Source: Oligoflexia bacterium
Lineage (GTDB): Bacteria > Bdellovibrionota > UBA1018 > CAIPTA01
Assembly (NCBI GenBank): GCA_023954355.1
Contig: JAMLID010000011.1
Span: 26,349-90,348 of the forward strand
Reading direction: 5' to 3'
DNA length: 64,000 nt
Every line of letters starts with the position of its first letter. Position 1 is the first letter of the stretch. Below, piece by piece: positions 27,601-37,396 of this stretch. The translations under genes and the position numbers were made by a program. The notes beneath the pieces are model-generated. The model did not search any database. It saw only the letters and a program-made list of their open reading frames with translations, and was not told the origin of the DNA.

Positions 27601-28715
27601 TTCGATAGTGCTAAATTTAATGATGAATCCAAATTTTTAATAGGAAGAGCTAGTTCAACTTGATTTTTTATCGCTATTTTTGACTGACCATTCAATAGTT
27701 CAGCACTATCTAGGATTATACCGTTATTATGGTAAGATCCCACTAAGGAAATTTTATCAACATTCCATAACCTATATTGAAAACTTTCTACACCCACTGT
27801 CCCTTGAAAAGATGGATTACCAAATGTACCTACTGCCTTTAAATCAGCGCGTAATTCTCCAGAAAGCCCTGAGGCATCTTTTGTGAGATCTTTTAATTCT
27901 TCTAGCGGAGTTCTCAATATTGCATCTAAATCAATTCTAACTTTATCGAAATCATTCAAATCTCCAAGCAATGTTCCTCTCGCATGGATTGCAGCAGCTC
28001 TTCTTTGCACATCTAAATTTACTAAATCAATTTGCTTCTTATTCAAATCAGCGTTGATTTTTAGTACAGCTAATTTTTCAGAAAAATCGCCAAAAGAAAA
28101 AAATACATTCTCAAAATTCGCGACTAAATTTGTTCCCTCTTTAGAGGGCGTAATAGCCAAATATTTGATGCTATTGATTTCTAAAAAATCATTTTTTTCT
28201 TTCTTAGAAAACTTTAGATTTAAATCTAAATCTCTAATTTCTAATTGGCGAATATGAATAGAAAATTGATCTGAAATTTTTAGTATTATTTGTTTTTCGA
28301 AATAATTCGCATAATCAAATTTTTCACTATCTTTACTCTGCGATGAAGGTAAAGTGAGCGCTACTTTTCCTGTATTAATAAAAACTTTATTTACTGCAAT
28401 ACCTCTACTAAACGCTTGAAACATCCTGAAGTTAAAGCCTAAGCTTTCGAAGAAAATAACTGAATCTTCGCCAAGCCCTATGGGATTGTCTTTTTTAAGA
28501 ACAACTGTCTTCACATTAACTAAAGAAACGCTTGGCGGGAACACTCCAATTTTCATTCGTTCAAAATCAACATCGAGTCCTAAATTTTTAGTTACTCTAG
28601 TACGAATTTCTTTTTTAAGAATCTCAGCAAATTTTTCTGACTGAATATATACGACAGCAGCTGTTGTTATAGCTGTTATCGTCAGTAAAAAAATTATAAA
28701 AACTCTTCTTCCCAT
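24660..28715 (-). CDS. tamB: TamB-family translocation and assembly module protein
   Basis: 1351 aa. One N-terminal membrane helix (about 4-22) anchors a very long periplasmic beta-rich body, with a C-terminal TamB (DUF490) domain containing SLAQEDIISLLAFGYRGED and ending in DLKFRWGFK. AsmA-like TamB proteins form a hydrophobic groove that bridges the periplasm and moves phospholipid toward the outer membrane together with TamA. The start overlaps the preceding TPR gene stop (TAATG) and its stop overlaps the tamA-like start (ATGA), so the three genes are translationally coupled. Length is typical. Confidence 0.9.
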   Translation of the reverse strand: MGRRVFIIFLLTITAITTAAVVYIQSEKFAEILKKEIRTRVTKNLGLDVDFERMKIGVFPPSVSLVNVKTVVLKKDNPIGLGEDSVIFFESLGFNFRMFQAFSRGIAVNKVFINTGKVALTLPSSQSKDSEKFDYANYFEKQIILKISDQFSIHIRQLEIRDLDLNLKFSKKEKNDFLEINSIKYLAITPSKEGTNLVANFENVFFSFGDFSEKLAVLKINADLNKKQIDLVNLDVQRRAAAIHARGTLLGDLNDFDKVRIDLDAILRTPLEELKDLTKDASGLSGELRADLKAVGTFGNPSFQGTVGVESFQYRLWNVDKISLVGSYHNNGIILDSAELLNGQSKIAIKNQVELALPIKNLDSSLNLALSKFKFSDFSGDLKKDVSNLEFEADGIVNISLALREAQKKISLNSLIIRPNLSVQKLELNNQKFGIKRPYQKIFSTTPFKLNAEVDLKDGGVNINNLLAVFESGQLSGKGRVDKKNGFNIDATTELIDLGKEIKDIGGNLVSGVGSLNLKVRGPSESVRLDFEINAKDTVFGNFNIGKAKGVISYRDGDNEIRLIDIEGGHDRSSYLLSGKVDLSEKEKIELTANFSDSDPNDIFKIFAVQLKKISWIPHGMTGSINGNVLVGGTYSKDLETLEISGNLTGNNLGYVGEIVHDFSSRIELKNNRIHASAISARKYETQITGEISYNLFTDEMLYWVEADRGKVRNIDYFASTGIPLDGIFFLRSDGKGTWEKLNSKTTIEVKSVFARTKPIDNFDFLVETKDGITNMSGHFGEDLDFDFKKSSQTASSSFLRVNSKNKDIGFILCLLNKEICLDPNLELRLGMGGELNWHGSNWTKSNGKFLIQDLKLLKSGVSLQAEKPIQISFDEGFGKTNAPIHFSGEETNLKVSLSGDLSGKKVENSVIGNSTLRILEFISPVIEESKGTLDLNLAIKGSLSQANFMGSLSIPDGVLRIKGVDALVENLKGKINLSGNRVSIESLSGQLGGGVVQLTGGLDLYLDKAPRFFIDAYMNNNRLKFVPVNFIEIGEAKISFTGNAAPYTLGGTAKIKRVMMRNNFDVATKSGAKTARYLPEKINGEKSFYIIKIKAIAENGVVVDNNLLDAEFRGELTLLNTFASPQIIARAELVKGKLLFRNTAFTLDHAYIRAPNPEVLNPQFSVGGVANVDTYKINIFASGTIDKPKISLTSSPSLAQEDIISLLAFGYRGEDTKRLRSSDTSAITYSEVGSILLEQLQLSQNLQQKGIKVSVQPSINDGNANLLRRNDQTSAAAPKVYIQTQIVKNLEAAFGGTLGSTQGQEVDARLEYHLGSRTSVSAVYEQEPELDVKQQTSSFGGDLKFRWGFK

Positions 28716-31700
28716 TAATCACTTATTTTCTTATTTTTAATATTTCTATAATTAGAATCTATTTGCGCTACTTTCTGATAAAAGCTTTGTGATCTTTTAT
28801 TTTGATTGGTTTTTTCAAAAACCTCACCTAGCGAATAATATATAGAAATTTTTTCTTCTTCTGATTTTGACAAATCCTTAGATAATCTTTTTAAAATAGA
28901 TATAGCGCCGGGATAATCATTGTTCGCGATTTTCCCCATCGCCAATAAGTAATATGCTTTGAAAGAATCTACCATGCCCTCGTTTATCGCTCGCTGAGTG
29001 AGCTCTTCCATTTTTTCATATAGCCCCATCTCATATAACCCTACAGCGAAATCTAATACCGTTTGACTATCTATAGTCTTCCAAACCTGATCTATTGAAA
29101 AATCCAATTCACTAGCGGTTTTTTGCATGGCCTCGTCTATATCTAAATTCAAATCAAAGTCGTGTTCTAATTTTTCTAAAATTTCTTTTGATCCTGTTGT
29201 TATTTCATCTGAAGAACTACTAGCGTACATTCCACTTGGCAACTCTAGTTTTCTTATTTCACGTAATTTTTCTCTTATAAACGATTCGTCACCACCTTTA
29301 AGTAAAGCGAATCTCAATAATTTTCGTGCAAGGTAATAATTTCTTTTAGCTAAATATCTATCCGCTTTTTTGAGTAGGTACTCAGAATCGATTTCTTTAT
29401 CTTTATTTTTATCTGATAAATCAGATTTAATATCGTGATACAGTTGTGTTGTTCCTGCTCCACGAGTTGACTGAACTAAATCTCTTGTTGAATCTTCTAG
29501 TAAGTCATCACCTAAATCTATCACTTCATCATTTGGTTTATTTAAATCTTCTTGAATTATCTCTTGTTTCTTCGGCTCAGAACTTAGGGTCGGTATAGGA
29601 ACAAAAGCGACTTTTTTCTTTATTTCTTCTTCTACTTCTTGAGACTTTATTTCTTCCTTGTTTTCAAACTGCGCTAAAAGTGGTTGCTCTTCGTTACTAT
29701 TTTTGCTTTGCAAAAATGGTTTTTCGGGAAGTTGTTTATTATTAAAAACTAAATCGATTGGTGACAAAGGCTCATTACTTTTTTCTTTTGTACTGATTGC
29801 TGCACTCTCAGAAACTATATTTTCTTCTTGTACAATTGGCTTCTGTAAAGAAAACTCACTTAGATCTCCAATTCTTGTTGCATCATCTACTTCAGCTTGA
29901 GGCTCTGGACTAGTGTCAGCCAAAAAATCTTCTACCTTGCCAACTACTGTCGATTCTTCAATAGGCACGTCTGACGCATCTAAGTGTTCACTTTTAAATT
30001 TCGAAACTTGGTTAATCGAAGCCATATTAGTTTCTTCGTTAACCATTACAGACATATCTGTAAATCTTTCGTCTTTTTCTTGTTTTTCTAAATTTACCAT
30101 CTGAGTTTGCTGATCAGACTCATCAAAAGAAATTGTTGGTTTACGACTTTTTCCCACTGCTTCTATAGACTCCATCGGAGAAAATACTTGTGTCGCTTGT
30201 CCCTCTGCAGAAGCACTTTTAAGTTCTTCTAGCTCTTTTGCTGATGAATCAAATAGCTCACTTTTACCATCAACAGCAGATTCATTCTGCTCTAATTGAT
30301 CTATAAAGATCGATTTCGTTTCTACGCTCTCTACCTTTGCATTGCTCGCATTTATAATCTCTACTGGGGAGAACATTTGTGTTTTATCTTCACTTAAAGG
30401 TGGAGGATTATTAATTTTAGCGATTTCTTCGTCACTTATTCCCTCTAAGGGATTAAATGTATTTTTCGGTTTCTCACTCTTTTGATCCTCACCTTTTTCA
30501 ACGACCGAAGCCTTAACTTGCTCTTGGACCACTTCGTTCGAATCAATAGTACTTTGTAGCTCTTCTGGCTTAATCAGTGCAGTAAGCTCTACTGTGTTTT
30601 CTGTTTGCCGCAGACTTTCTTCACTCGAGTTTTGTTTTTCTTCTTTCAGAATTTGTGGCTCTTGCTTCTCTTCTTTCGCCTTACTTTCTACTGGCTTAAC
30701 TTCTTCAACTTTCTGTTTTTTAGGCACCTTGGGAGAAGATACATTCTGCGTATTAGATAACTGAAGTTCCATTTCTGAAGAATCATCATTGGACTCAGGT
30801 AGTCCTAACTCGATCTCTGCAGGAGGTTCATAACTACCTTCTTCTTCTATACTCTCTTCTTTGTTTTCTATTTTCTCAGGCTTTTCTTCTTCTTTATTTT
30901 CTGCTTCAAATGCTTCTGAAGAAGTGCCTGCATCTTGAAGAAATGCCTTTCTAAATCCTTGAGCGTCTAAAGCTTCGCCCATTCCTTCTGTAAAAGAAAT
31001 CCAGCCGTTTTTTTCTACGAACGCATCTACTAGTTTAGACAAAGTAAGCAAATCTACTGACTTATCTGTAGCCATATTGCTCTTCAAAAATTGATAGACA
31101 AAAAGTGCCTCATTTAATTTTTCTGACTCAGCTAAGTTTCTACAAAAAAGCAAAAGAGCTAAACAACTATCTGGATTTCTTCTTAAGCACTCTTTCAAGA
31201 AAAAATAGAAATCATATTTTTTATCATTCCTATACGCGCACCACGCAACGGCATACGGAAGCTGCGAGTTTTTTGGAAAAAAGGCGACTAGTCTTTTTAG
31301 TTTTTCGTAACAATCTAGAGAAAGCTCAGCAGGCTCGCCACCAACAGAAATCTCATTCGATACTAATCCTGGAGGGCCGCACATAGAAACGAGCATATCT
31401 ATTACCATTCGCTCTGCCTGCGCTAATTCTAAAATTTCTATCCAAGCTAGTTTGTATGCTTCTACATTTGGCTGGAGGCGATTAATAAGCGGCATAAGCC
31501 CAGCGGCATCAAAATATTTTTTCCGTTTTAAAAAATATTTTAAGGCAATCTGTGCTGACTGTAGAGCATCTCCATTTTTTCCAACTGACTCACAGCCAAG
31601 TGCATACTTCACTCTGATTTCTATATCGTCTGGAGATAAATCCATCGCTTGCTTAAAAATTGCAATAGCTATTTTAGCTCGACCTTCATCTGTTAATCTT

Positions 31701-31894
31701 GAAGCTAAATCTATATATACTTTCGCTGCCTCTTTTTGATTCCCGAGCTCAAGATAAGCTCCGGCCAACTTAGTAGCTACAATTTGATTTAACTTGTCGA
31801 TAGACAGAGCAGAATTAAGCTTTGAGATCGCTTCTTGATGCTTCCCTTTTTCTAAAAGCTTCTCTGCTTCTGCCAATAATTTCTGGACAGACAT
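28715..31894 (-). CDS. large TPR protein with acidic disordered centre
   Basis: 1059 aa. Residues 1-about 300 are tetratricopeptide repeats (LLEKGKHQEAISKLNSALS, AGAYLELGNQKEAAKVYID), about 330-830 are low-complexity Glu/Ser/Lys-rich and probably disordered, and the C-terminal 200 residues contain further TPRs (LLKKADRYLAKRNYYLARKLLRFAL). The linker holds repeated Thr-Gln-hydrophobic motifs (KTQMF near 505, ATQVF near 568, QTQMV near 596, TTQLY near 816) and DATRIG and ESTVVG. No signal peptide or catalytic residue is seen; it is presumably a cytoplasmic scaffold. Its function is not recognised. It is coupled to tamB. Confidence 0.8.
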   Translation of the reverse strand: MSVQKLLAEAEKLLEKGKHQEAISKLNSALSIDKLNQIVATKLAGAYLELGNQKEAAKVYIDLASRLTDEGRAKIAIAIFKQAMDLSPDDIEIRVKYALGCESVGKNGDALQSAQIALKYFLKRKKYFDAAGLMPLINRLQPNVEAYKLAWIEILELAQAERMVIDMLVSMCGPPGLVSNEISVGGEPAELSLDCYEKLKRLVAFFPKNSQLPYAVAWCAYRNDKKYDFYFFLKECLRRNPDSCLALLLFCRNLAESEKLNEALFVYQFLKSNMATDKSVDLLTLSKLVDAFVEKNGWISFTEGMGEALDAQGFRKAFLQDAGTSSEAFEAENKEEEKPEKIENKEESIEEEGSYEPPAEIELGLPESNDDSSEMELQLSNTQNVSSPKVPKKQKVEEVKPVESKAKEEKQEPQILKEEKQNSSEESLRQTENTVELTALIKPEELQSTIDSNEVVQEQVKASVVEKGEDQKSEKPKNTFNPLEGISDEEIAKINNPPPLSEDKTQMFSPVEIINASNAKVESVETKSIFIDQLEQNESAVDGKSELFDSSAKELEELKSASAEGQATQVFSPMESIEAVGKSRKPTISFDESDQQTQMVNLEKQEKDERFTDMSVMVNEETNMASINQVSKFKSEHLDASDVPIEESTVVGKVEDFLADTSPEPQAEVDDATRIGDLSEFSLQKPIVQEENIVSESAAISTKEKSNEPLSPIDLVFNNKQLPEKPFLQSKNSNEEQPLLAQFENKEEIKSQEVEEEIKKKVAFVPIPTLSSEPKKQEIIQEDLNKPNDEVIDLGDDLLEDSTRDLVQSTRGAGTTQLYHDIKSDLSDKNKDKEIDSEYLLKKADRYLAKRNYYLARKLLRFALLKGGDESFIREKLREIRKLELPSGMYASSSSDEITTGSKEILEKLEHDFDLNLDIDEAMQKTASELDFSIDQVWKTIDSQTVLDFAVGLYEMGLYEKMEELTQRAINEGMVDSFKAYYLLAMGKIANNDYPGAISILKRLSKDLSKSEEEKISIYYSLGEVFEKTNQNKRSQSFYQKVAQIDSNYRNIKNKKISD

Positions 31895-31950
31895 GGGCCT
31901 CCTACCCTAAGCAATCCCGTCTTGAGATAGCTTAAAATACTACTATAATT

Positions 31951-33309
31951 TTAACTTTTCTTAGGGAGGAATTCTTCCAAAAAATGGGTATCGTATTGAT
32001 TCTCTTTGAATTTTTTATTCAATAAAACTTTCTTATAAAAGTCGGTATTTGTCTTAATACCACCTATTTTTAGCTCATCCAGCGCTCTTTGCATTTTCAT
32101 TATGCAAAGCTCTCTGCTTTCTTCAAATACAATGAGTTTACCGAGTAAAGAGTCATAATTAGGGGGAACAGTGTATTGATTGTAAATAAAACTATCAAAG
32201 CGAACACCGAATCCACCGGGAACATGTAAACCATCAATTTTTCCAGGACATGGAGCAAACGTTTCAGGATCTTCTGCATTAATTCTACACTCAATAGAGT
32301 GACCCTTAATTTTAATTTCTTCTTGAGTAAACGGTAACGGCTTTCCAGAAGCAATCAATAATTGAAGCTTAACGATATCAACACCTGTTATCATCTCAGT
32401 TACTGGATGCTCTACCTGTACTCTTGTGTTCATTTCCATGAAGTAGAAACTTTTTCTATCCGCATCTAAAAGAAATTCCACGGTACCGACATTTTGATAA
32501 CCTACTTCTTTAACTAATTTAATGGCTGCTTCACCCATTTTTTTGCGTGTTTGATCGTCTATTACTGGACAAGGAGCTTCTTCTATTAACTTTTGATGTC
32601 TTCTTTGTACTGTACAATCACGCTCACCTAAGTAAACCGCGTTACCGTGGTGGTCAGCTGCTACCTGTATTTCTACGTGCCTAGGGCTAGTACAAAATTT
32701 TTCTATATATACATCCATTTTTCCAAAAGCAGCGCCGGCCTCTGATCTCACACGATCAAAAGCAGTTACTAACTTTTCAGCTGAATGAATAATTTGAATT
32801 CCTCTACCGCCTCCACCCGCACTTGCTTTCAATACAATAGGAAAACCAATTCTCTTTGCCTCTTTTTCTGCTTCCGCTAGGGTATCAACAGCCCCTTTTG
32901 TTCCAGGAAGAAGCGGCACTCCGGCCTTAGTAGCTGTAGTCCTTGCAGCGACTTTATCACCTAATAAGGCAATACTCTCAGGCTTAGGACCAATAAAATT
33001 AATATTACAATCTTTACAGATTCGTGCAAATTCAGCGTTCTCTGACAAAAAACCATATCCAGGATGAATGGCATCGGCCTCAGTTAATTCAGCAGCAGCT
33101 AAAATAAAGGGAATATTTAAATACGATTGCTTAGATGGTGCTGGACCAATACATACAGCTTCGTCAGCTAACTTTACATGCAAAGAACTCTCATCAGCTT
33201 GTGAATATACCGCTACTGTTTCTAATCCCAAATCTCGACATGCTCGAATTACTCTAAGAGCGATCTCACCACGATTTGCAATTAATACTTTTGAAATTTT
33301 TCCGCTCAA
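31951..33309 (-). CDS. accC: acetyl-CoA carboxylase biotin carboxylase subunit
   Basis: 452 aa. VLIANRGEIALRVIRA, HPGYGFLSEN, KASAGGGGRGI (ATP-grasp glycine loop), and EMNTRVQVEHPVTE are all present, as in functional AccC. It carboxylates the biotin on AccB using ATP and bicarbonate, the first half-reaction of malonyl-CoA synthesis. It follows accB by 20 nt. accA and accD are not in this window. Confidence 0.97.
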   Translation of the reverse strand: MSGKISKVLIANRGEIALRVIRACRDLGLETVAVYSQADESSLHVKLADEAVCIGPAPSKQSYLNIPFILAAAELTEADAIHPGYGFLSENAEFARICKDCNINFIGPKPESIALLGDKVAARTTATKAGVPLLPGTKGAVDTLAEAEKEAKRIGFPIVLKASAGGGGRGIQIIHSAEKLVTAFDRVRSEAGAAFGKMDVYIEKFCTSPRHVEIQVAADHHGNAVYLGERDCTVQRRHQKLIEEAPCPVIDDQTRKKMGEAAIKLVKEVGYQNVGTVEFLLDADRKSFYFMEMNTRVQVEHPVTEMITGVDIVKLQLLIASGKPLPFTQEEIKIKGHSIECRINAEDPETFAPCPGKIDGLHVPGGFGVRFDSFIYNQYTVPPNYDSLLGKLIVFEESRELCIMKMQRALDELKIGGIKTNTDFYKKVLLNKKFKENQYDTHFLEEFLPKKS

Positions 33310-33329
33310 AACTGATTGCCTCTTATTAA

Positions 33330-33800
33330 TTATGGCTCGATAGTGAATAAAGGTTGACCGTACTGAACAGGTTGACCATCTTTAACCAAAACAGAAACTA
33401 CTTTTCCAGGAAACTCGGCTTCTATTTCATTCATAATTTTCATAGCCTCAATAATACAAAGCACATCGCCTTTTTTCACTCTTGATCCAGCATCTACATA
33501 CTTAGGTGACCCCGGTGCTGGAGAAGCGTAAAATGTTCCCACGAAAGGAGATAATACTTCTTTTACTCTAGGATTATCTATTACAGGTACTGTAGCAGCA
33601 GACTCTGACTTACTTACTGTAGTCGCACTAGCTTGTGCTTGCATGCTTGGAGCAGGCATAGAGTATGAAACCTGAGCTGGGGTGACTGGCCCAAAGTCTT
33701 TACGAATTCTAATTCGCTCTTTATTTTTTTCCCACTCGAGTTCTGCTATTTCTGATTTTTCGACAATCTTAATAATTTTTTCTAAATCCTTCAGCAACAC
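33330..33800 (-). CDS. accB: biotin carboxyl carrier protein of acetyl-CoA carboxylase
   Basis: 156 aa. The C-terminal biotinyl domain carries EAMKIMNE with the biotin-accepting Lys and the BCCP-type thumb segment [12 protein letters not shown]. An Ala/Ser-rich linker (about 50-75) joins it to the N-terminal dimerisation region. It shuttles carboxybiotin from AccC to AccA/AccD. It begins 1 nt after efp, the common efp-accB-accC arrangement. Confidence 0.97.
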   Translation of the reverse strand: MLLKDLEKIIKIVEKSEIAELEWEKNKERIRIRKDFGPVTPAQVSYSMPAPSMQAQASATTVSKSESAATVPVIDNPRVKEVLSPFVGTFYASPAPGSPKYVDAGSRVKKGDVLCIIEAMKIMNEIEAEFPGKVVSVLVKDGQPVQYGQPLFTIEP

Positions 33801-33801
33801 T

Positions 33802-34362
33802 TTAATTCGCCCTCTCTACATAAGTGTTATCGCGAGTATCAACTTTGATTTTATCCCCTTCGTTTAAGTGAAGAGGAATATTTACCACAGCTCCCGTTTC
33901 AAGAGTCGCAGGTTTAGAGCCACCAGACACTGTATCACCTCTTAAACCAGGCTGTGTTTCAGTGATAGTTAAAACCACAAAGGTAGGAACCTCTACAGCT
34001 ATAGGTTTTTCGTTGTAAAACAAAACGCTAATCGTGGCGCCCTCTTGAAAATAATTTTTACGATCACCCACTTGTTCTTCGGTAAGAGCAATCTGTTCAA
34101 AGTTTTTTTGATCCATCATATGGTAGCCTTCGTTATCAGCATACATATACTGATATTGACGCTCTTCCATATTTGGAACACCCACTTTTTCACCAGTACG
34201 GATATTTCTCTCAATCGTATTACTCGTAAGTAAGTTTTTCATTTTTGTTCTTGTAAAGGCGGCACCTTTTCCAGGAGAAAAATGCTGAAAATCTGTAATA
34301 ATATATGGGCTGCCTTCAAATTCAATTTTTAGCCCTTTACGAAAATCTGATGTGTCGTACAT
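33802..34362 (-). CDS. efp: elongation factor P
   Basis: 186 aa, normal length. The N-terminal KOW-like domain has the loop [10 protein letters not shown] with Lys32 at the tip, the residue that is beta-lysylated in the EpmA route. The two C-terminal OB domains include the EF-P signature [25 protein letters not shown] relieves ribosome stalling at polyproline. A GGGG-containing ribosome site precedes the ATG. Confidence 0.97.
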   Translation of the reverse strand: MYDTSDFRKGLKIEFEGSPYIITDFQHFSPGKGAAFTRTKMKNLLTSNTIERNIRTGEKVGVPNMEERQYQYMYADNEGYHMMDQKNFEQIALTEEQVGDRKNYFQEGATISVLFYNEKPIAVEVPTFVVLTITETQPGLRGDTVSGGSKPATLETGAVVNIPLHLNEGDKIKVDTRDNTYVERAN

Positions 34363-34406
34363 TCTAACCCCTTAAGCTCAAACTTTATTAAGTCGACTTC
34401 TAATAT

Positions 34407-35324
34407 TTAATATGAAGACAAACTCTTCATCATGCGAAACCGAGAAATCAGAAGCTCTAAGCGTTTTACTTTATTTTGAAGCGCTTGCTTTCGACCGTTC
34501 TTATTGCTCGAACTTTCCAAAGGAACTATTCCATCAGTTTTAAGCTCTTGCAAGGTTTCTCTTGCCCAAGCGTTTGTTGGGTTAACGCGAAGCATCTTTT
34601 GTAAAACTTTTTGCGCTTTTCTTTTAAGGCCTTGGCGTAAATAAAGCTCTGCTATGGTCTTGGTAGCAATAGCCGGTTCGTCATCTTCTTGATTTAATTC
34701 AGAATTTTCATCATCGGTGGCCTGACTAATCGCCATACTTACTGATTGATGCTCTTCTCTTATAGCGACACCCTGCCAAGACTCTTGCATGCTTTTTACT
34801 TCAAAGTCGCCAATTTTTCCTAGCTGTAGAGTTGCTGAAGGCGACTCTACATAGGCTTTACTCATATTTTGTACAGGAATATTTAAGCCATCTTCTTGGT
34901 TTTCTAAAGTCTCTAGTGTTTTAATGGCCTCTAAGTCAGAGGGATATAAAGTTACCAAACGATTCAATACGCGAATAGCTGATCTTCTCTGTCCCAAACG
35001 AATATATATTTCAGCCTGTAACTTTATAGCCTTAATATTCTCAGGAGTTTCTTTTAATAAAAAATTTAGAATTGCCAAACTCTCAGCAAACCTTTTCATT
35101 TCAAATAAAACCCGAGCCTTGGCCACTAGAGCACTAGGCAAATTTTTATGAACCTCTAATCCCTCTTCAAGAACCTCTAATGCCTGTGCTAATAAGCCAT
35201 TTTTTCTATACGCCTCTGATAACGGAATAAAGCTTAGCGATTGTGGATTTTTTTGAAAATCACGCAGCAAAGACACAAGGGCTTCGTCTTTAGCTAAACC
35301 TGGCCTATACGATTCGTAATTCAT
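34407..35324 (-). CDS. TPR-repeat protein
   Basis: 305 aa from the ATG at 35324, which is preceded by AAGGA with 5-nt spacing; a GTG-initiated frame from 35348 is eight residues longer but lacks a site. About four tetratricopeptide repeats occupy residues 20-150 (FIPLSEAYRKNGLLAQALEV, AKARVLFEMKRFAESLAIL), and one more lies after an acidic linker (ELYLRQGLKRKAQKVLQKML). No signal peptide is seen, so it is cytoplasmic. It stands between pilQ and efp on the same strand; a role in pilus function is possible by context only. Confidence 0.8.
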   Translation of the reverse strand: MNYESYRPGLAKDEALVSLLRDFQKNPQSLSFIPLSEAYRKNGLLAQALEVLEEGLEVHKNLPSALVAKARVLFEMKRFAESLAILNFLLKETPENIKAIKLQAEIYIRLGQRRSAIRVLNRLVTLYPSDLEAIKTLETLENQEDGLNIPVQNMSKAYVESPSATLQLGKIGDFEVKSMQESWQGVAIREEHQSVSMAISQATDDENSELNQEDDEPAIATKTIAELYLRQGLKRKAQKVLQKMLRVNPTNAWARETLQELKTDGIVPLESSSNKNGRKQALQNKVKRLELLISRFRMMKSLSSY

Positions 35325-35368
35325 TAGAGTCCTTATAACCTCTGGCACTCAATTATGCACGGGGATTT

Positions 35369-37378
35369 CTAAGGAGCCGTAACCCCTAAACCCATCTCCT
35401 GCGCGCCCTCAGAGTTAGGGTCAATAATTTGAGGAGTGATAAATACCATTAATTCTTTTTTATTCGAGCCTTCTGAATCTGTTCTAAATAATTGCCCAAT
35501 AAATGGTAGGTCTTTTAAAAGTGGAATCCCATTGCTACCTTTTGTCACCACGTATTGATAAACACCACCGAGAACTAAAGTTGATCCGCTATCTATCAAC
35601 ACTTCTGTAGCTATACTTTGCTCATCTACTGCCACTGTTCCAGAAGCTGCTCCCCCTGCTGGAGACGATTTACTCAAAGAAACTTCCATTTTCACTGCAC
35701 CAGAGCTTGTTACCTGTGGAGTTACGTCTAAGCTTAAATTCGCATCTACTTGCTGTAGGCTGGTTTGTTCTGTAGTAGCTACAGGCACAAAGAGTTTTTG
35801 ACCATCTGTCACCGATGCTTTTCTATTATTTTCCACAATAACTCTCGGAGAAGCTATTGTTTTACTGACATCATTAATTTCAGCTAACTGAAGTTGCGCT
35901 GATAAATTGCCGTGTCGTCCTGCTCCAATACTGAATCCGCCAGCAAATGAATTTGATCCTGGTGATACTGAAAATGTACTATTCTCATCCCCTAGCTCTA
36001 TAGAGTTTGTATTGAATCCCATGATCCCGCCTGCACGGCCGCTTCCAGAGGAGGTCGCTCTACCTCCCCACTGCACTCCTAAAGTTTTACCAAAGTTTTC
36101 AGATGCTACTACAATTTTTGCATCAATAAGAACTTGTGGAACAGCCACATCTAATTCGGCGATGAGCTTCTTTATACGCTCAATGGTTTCTTTCGTATTT
36201 GTTATAACAAGAGAATTCGTTCTTTCTTCGATCTCGATTTTTCCGCGCTTAATATCTTGAAATATCTTTTTAAATGGCACATCTCCATTTGCACTAATGG
36301 TAGCATTTTTCGCGTTAGCTGCAATCTGAGCCTGCGCATTTGCTAAATTTACTGCTTGGTTAGCACTCTCTGTACTTTGCTGATTTACATCTTCATAAGT
36401 AACCATTAATGCTTCAATCATTGCTTTCATTTTTTCTGCCTTAGCAAAACTCAAAGGAACAACTGCCATAAGTATCGGCTCCAAGGCATCACCAAGTTCA
36501 GCTCCTTTTAGTTTTTCTAATTGTTCTTTATTATATTTGTCTAAAAACATGATTCGAACAACGTTGCCAGTAACACCAGCCTTTAATTGGTGCTGTTGAA
36601 TAACGATATCTAGCAATTGATCCCAAGGAACACCCTTTAAGGAAAAACTTGAACTAGCGTTTACTTCAGAGTCAGTAATAATATTTAACCCAGAAGCATC
36701 CCCTACTAATCTAAAAATATCGTGCACTCGAGCGTTGTATGCTTCAAAGTCTATCTTTGATCCAAAATATCTTTTCTCTTCTGGAGGTGAGTTTAGGATT
36801 TCGACTAAGCGCTTGGCTACTTCTTCACTCTTATCTGTTGCTGACTGGATAGTTGTAATTTTATCTCCACCTAACCAGTTTAGCTTTACTCCTGACTCAT
36901 TCACTTCTCTTGGCTTAGCTTTGCTTGATGGAACAGATTGAGCAATCTTTGTGTTTACTGATTCGCTTGAATTATTAAACGCAACGGTTAACTCACCTGG
37001 TCTTTCTGTTTTTTTTATTTCGGCCAATTTAGAAAACTGCACAACTATTTTCGTTATAACTTTACCGCCTCTTTCTGAAGAATAAGGTGTAACTTGTACA
37101 ACAGGGCCTTTATCGTCTGTACTAAAAATCTGCTTAGTTAAATTTGCGGGAATTCTTACGCCCTCAACTTCAATTAATGCACTCATTGTTTTAGGGTCAT
37201 GAATGATACGAAATGAACCACTACCTGAATACCCTATTTTTAAATAAGAAGATTTATTGGCACTAATTAAATTAATATTTTTAATCGCTGCCGCTTCTTT
37301 CTTATTAGCAGCAAGACCATTTGTATTCGCAAAAGTAATAAACAAAATTACCAATACTCTAAACATTTTATTTTTCAT
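35369..37378 (-). CDS. pilQ: type IV pilus secretin PilQ
   Basis: 669 aa. A signal peptide (MKNKMFRVLVILFITFANTNGLAA) leads into an AMIN-like beta domain, a secretin/TonB short N-terminal domain (FRLVGDASGLNIITDSEVN), an N1 domain, and the secretin core (QVLIDAKIVVASENFGKTLGVQW; LLKDLPFIGQLFRT; KELMVFITPQI). It forms the outer-membrane pore through which the pilus passes. The pore-forming core appears complete. An Ala/Asn/Gln-rich insertion lies at about 330-365 between N domains. AAGGAGT lies upstream of the ATG. It ends the pilMNOPQ operon. Confidence 0.95.
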   Translation of the reverse strand: MKNKMFRVLVILFITFANTNGLAANKKEAAAIKNINLISANKSSYLKIGYSGSGSFRIIHDPKTMSALIEVEGVRIPANLTKQIFSTDDKGPVVQVTPYSSERGGKVITKIVVQFSKLAEIKKTERPGELTVAFNNSSESVNTKIAQSVPSSKAKPREVNESGVKLNWLGGDKITTIQSATDKSEEVAKRLVEILNSPPEEKRYFGSKIDFEAYNARVHDIFRLVGDASGLNIITDSEVNASSSFSLKGVPWDQLLDIVIQQHQLKAGVTGNVVRIMFLDKYNKEQLEKLKGAELGDALEPILMAVVPLSFAKAEKMKAMIEALMVTYEDVNQQSTESANQAVNLANAQAQIAANAKNATISANGDVPFKKIFQDIKRGKIEIEERTNSLVITNTKETIERIKKLIAELDVAVPQVLIDAKIVVASENFGKTLGVQWGGRATSSGSGRAGGIMGFNTNSIELGDENSTFSVSPGSNSFAGGFSIGAGRHGNLSAQLQLAEINDVSKTIASPRVIVENNRKASVTDGQKLFVPVATTEQTSLQQVDANLSLDVTPQVTSSGAVKMEVSLSKSSPAGGAASGTVAVDEQSIATEVLIDSGSTLVLGGVYQYVVTKGSNGIPLLKDLPFIGQLFRTDSEGSNKKELMVFITPQIIDPNSEGAQEMGLGVTAP

Positions 37379-37396
37379 TCATTACTCCTTAATAAA

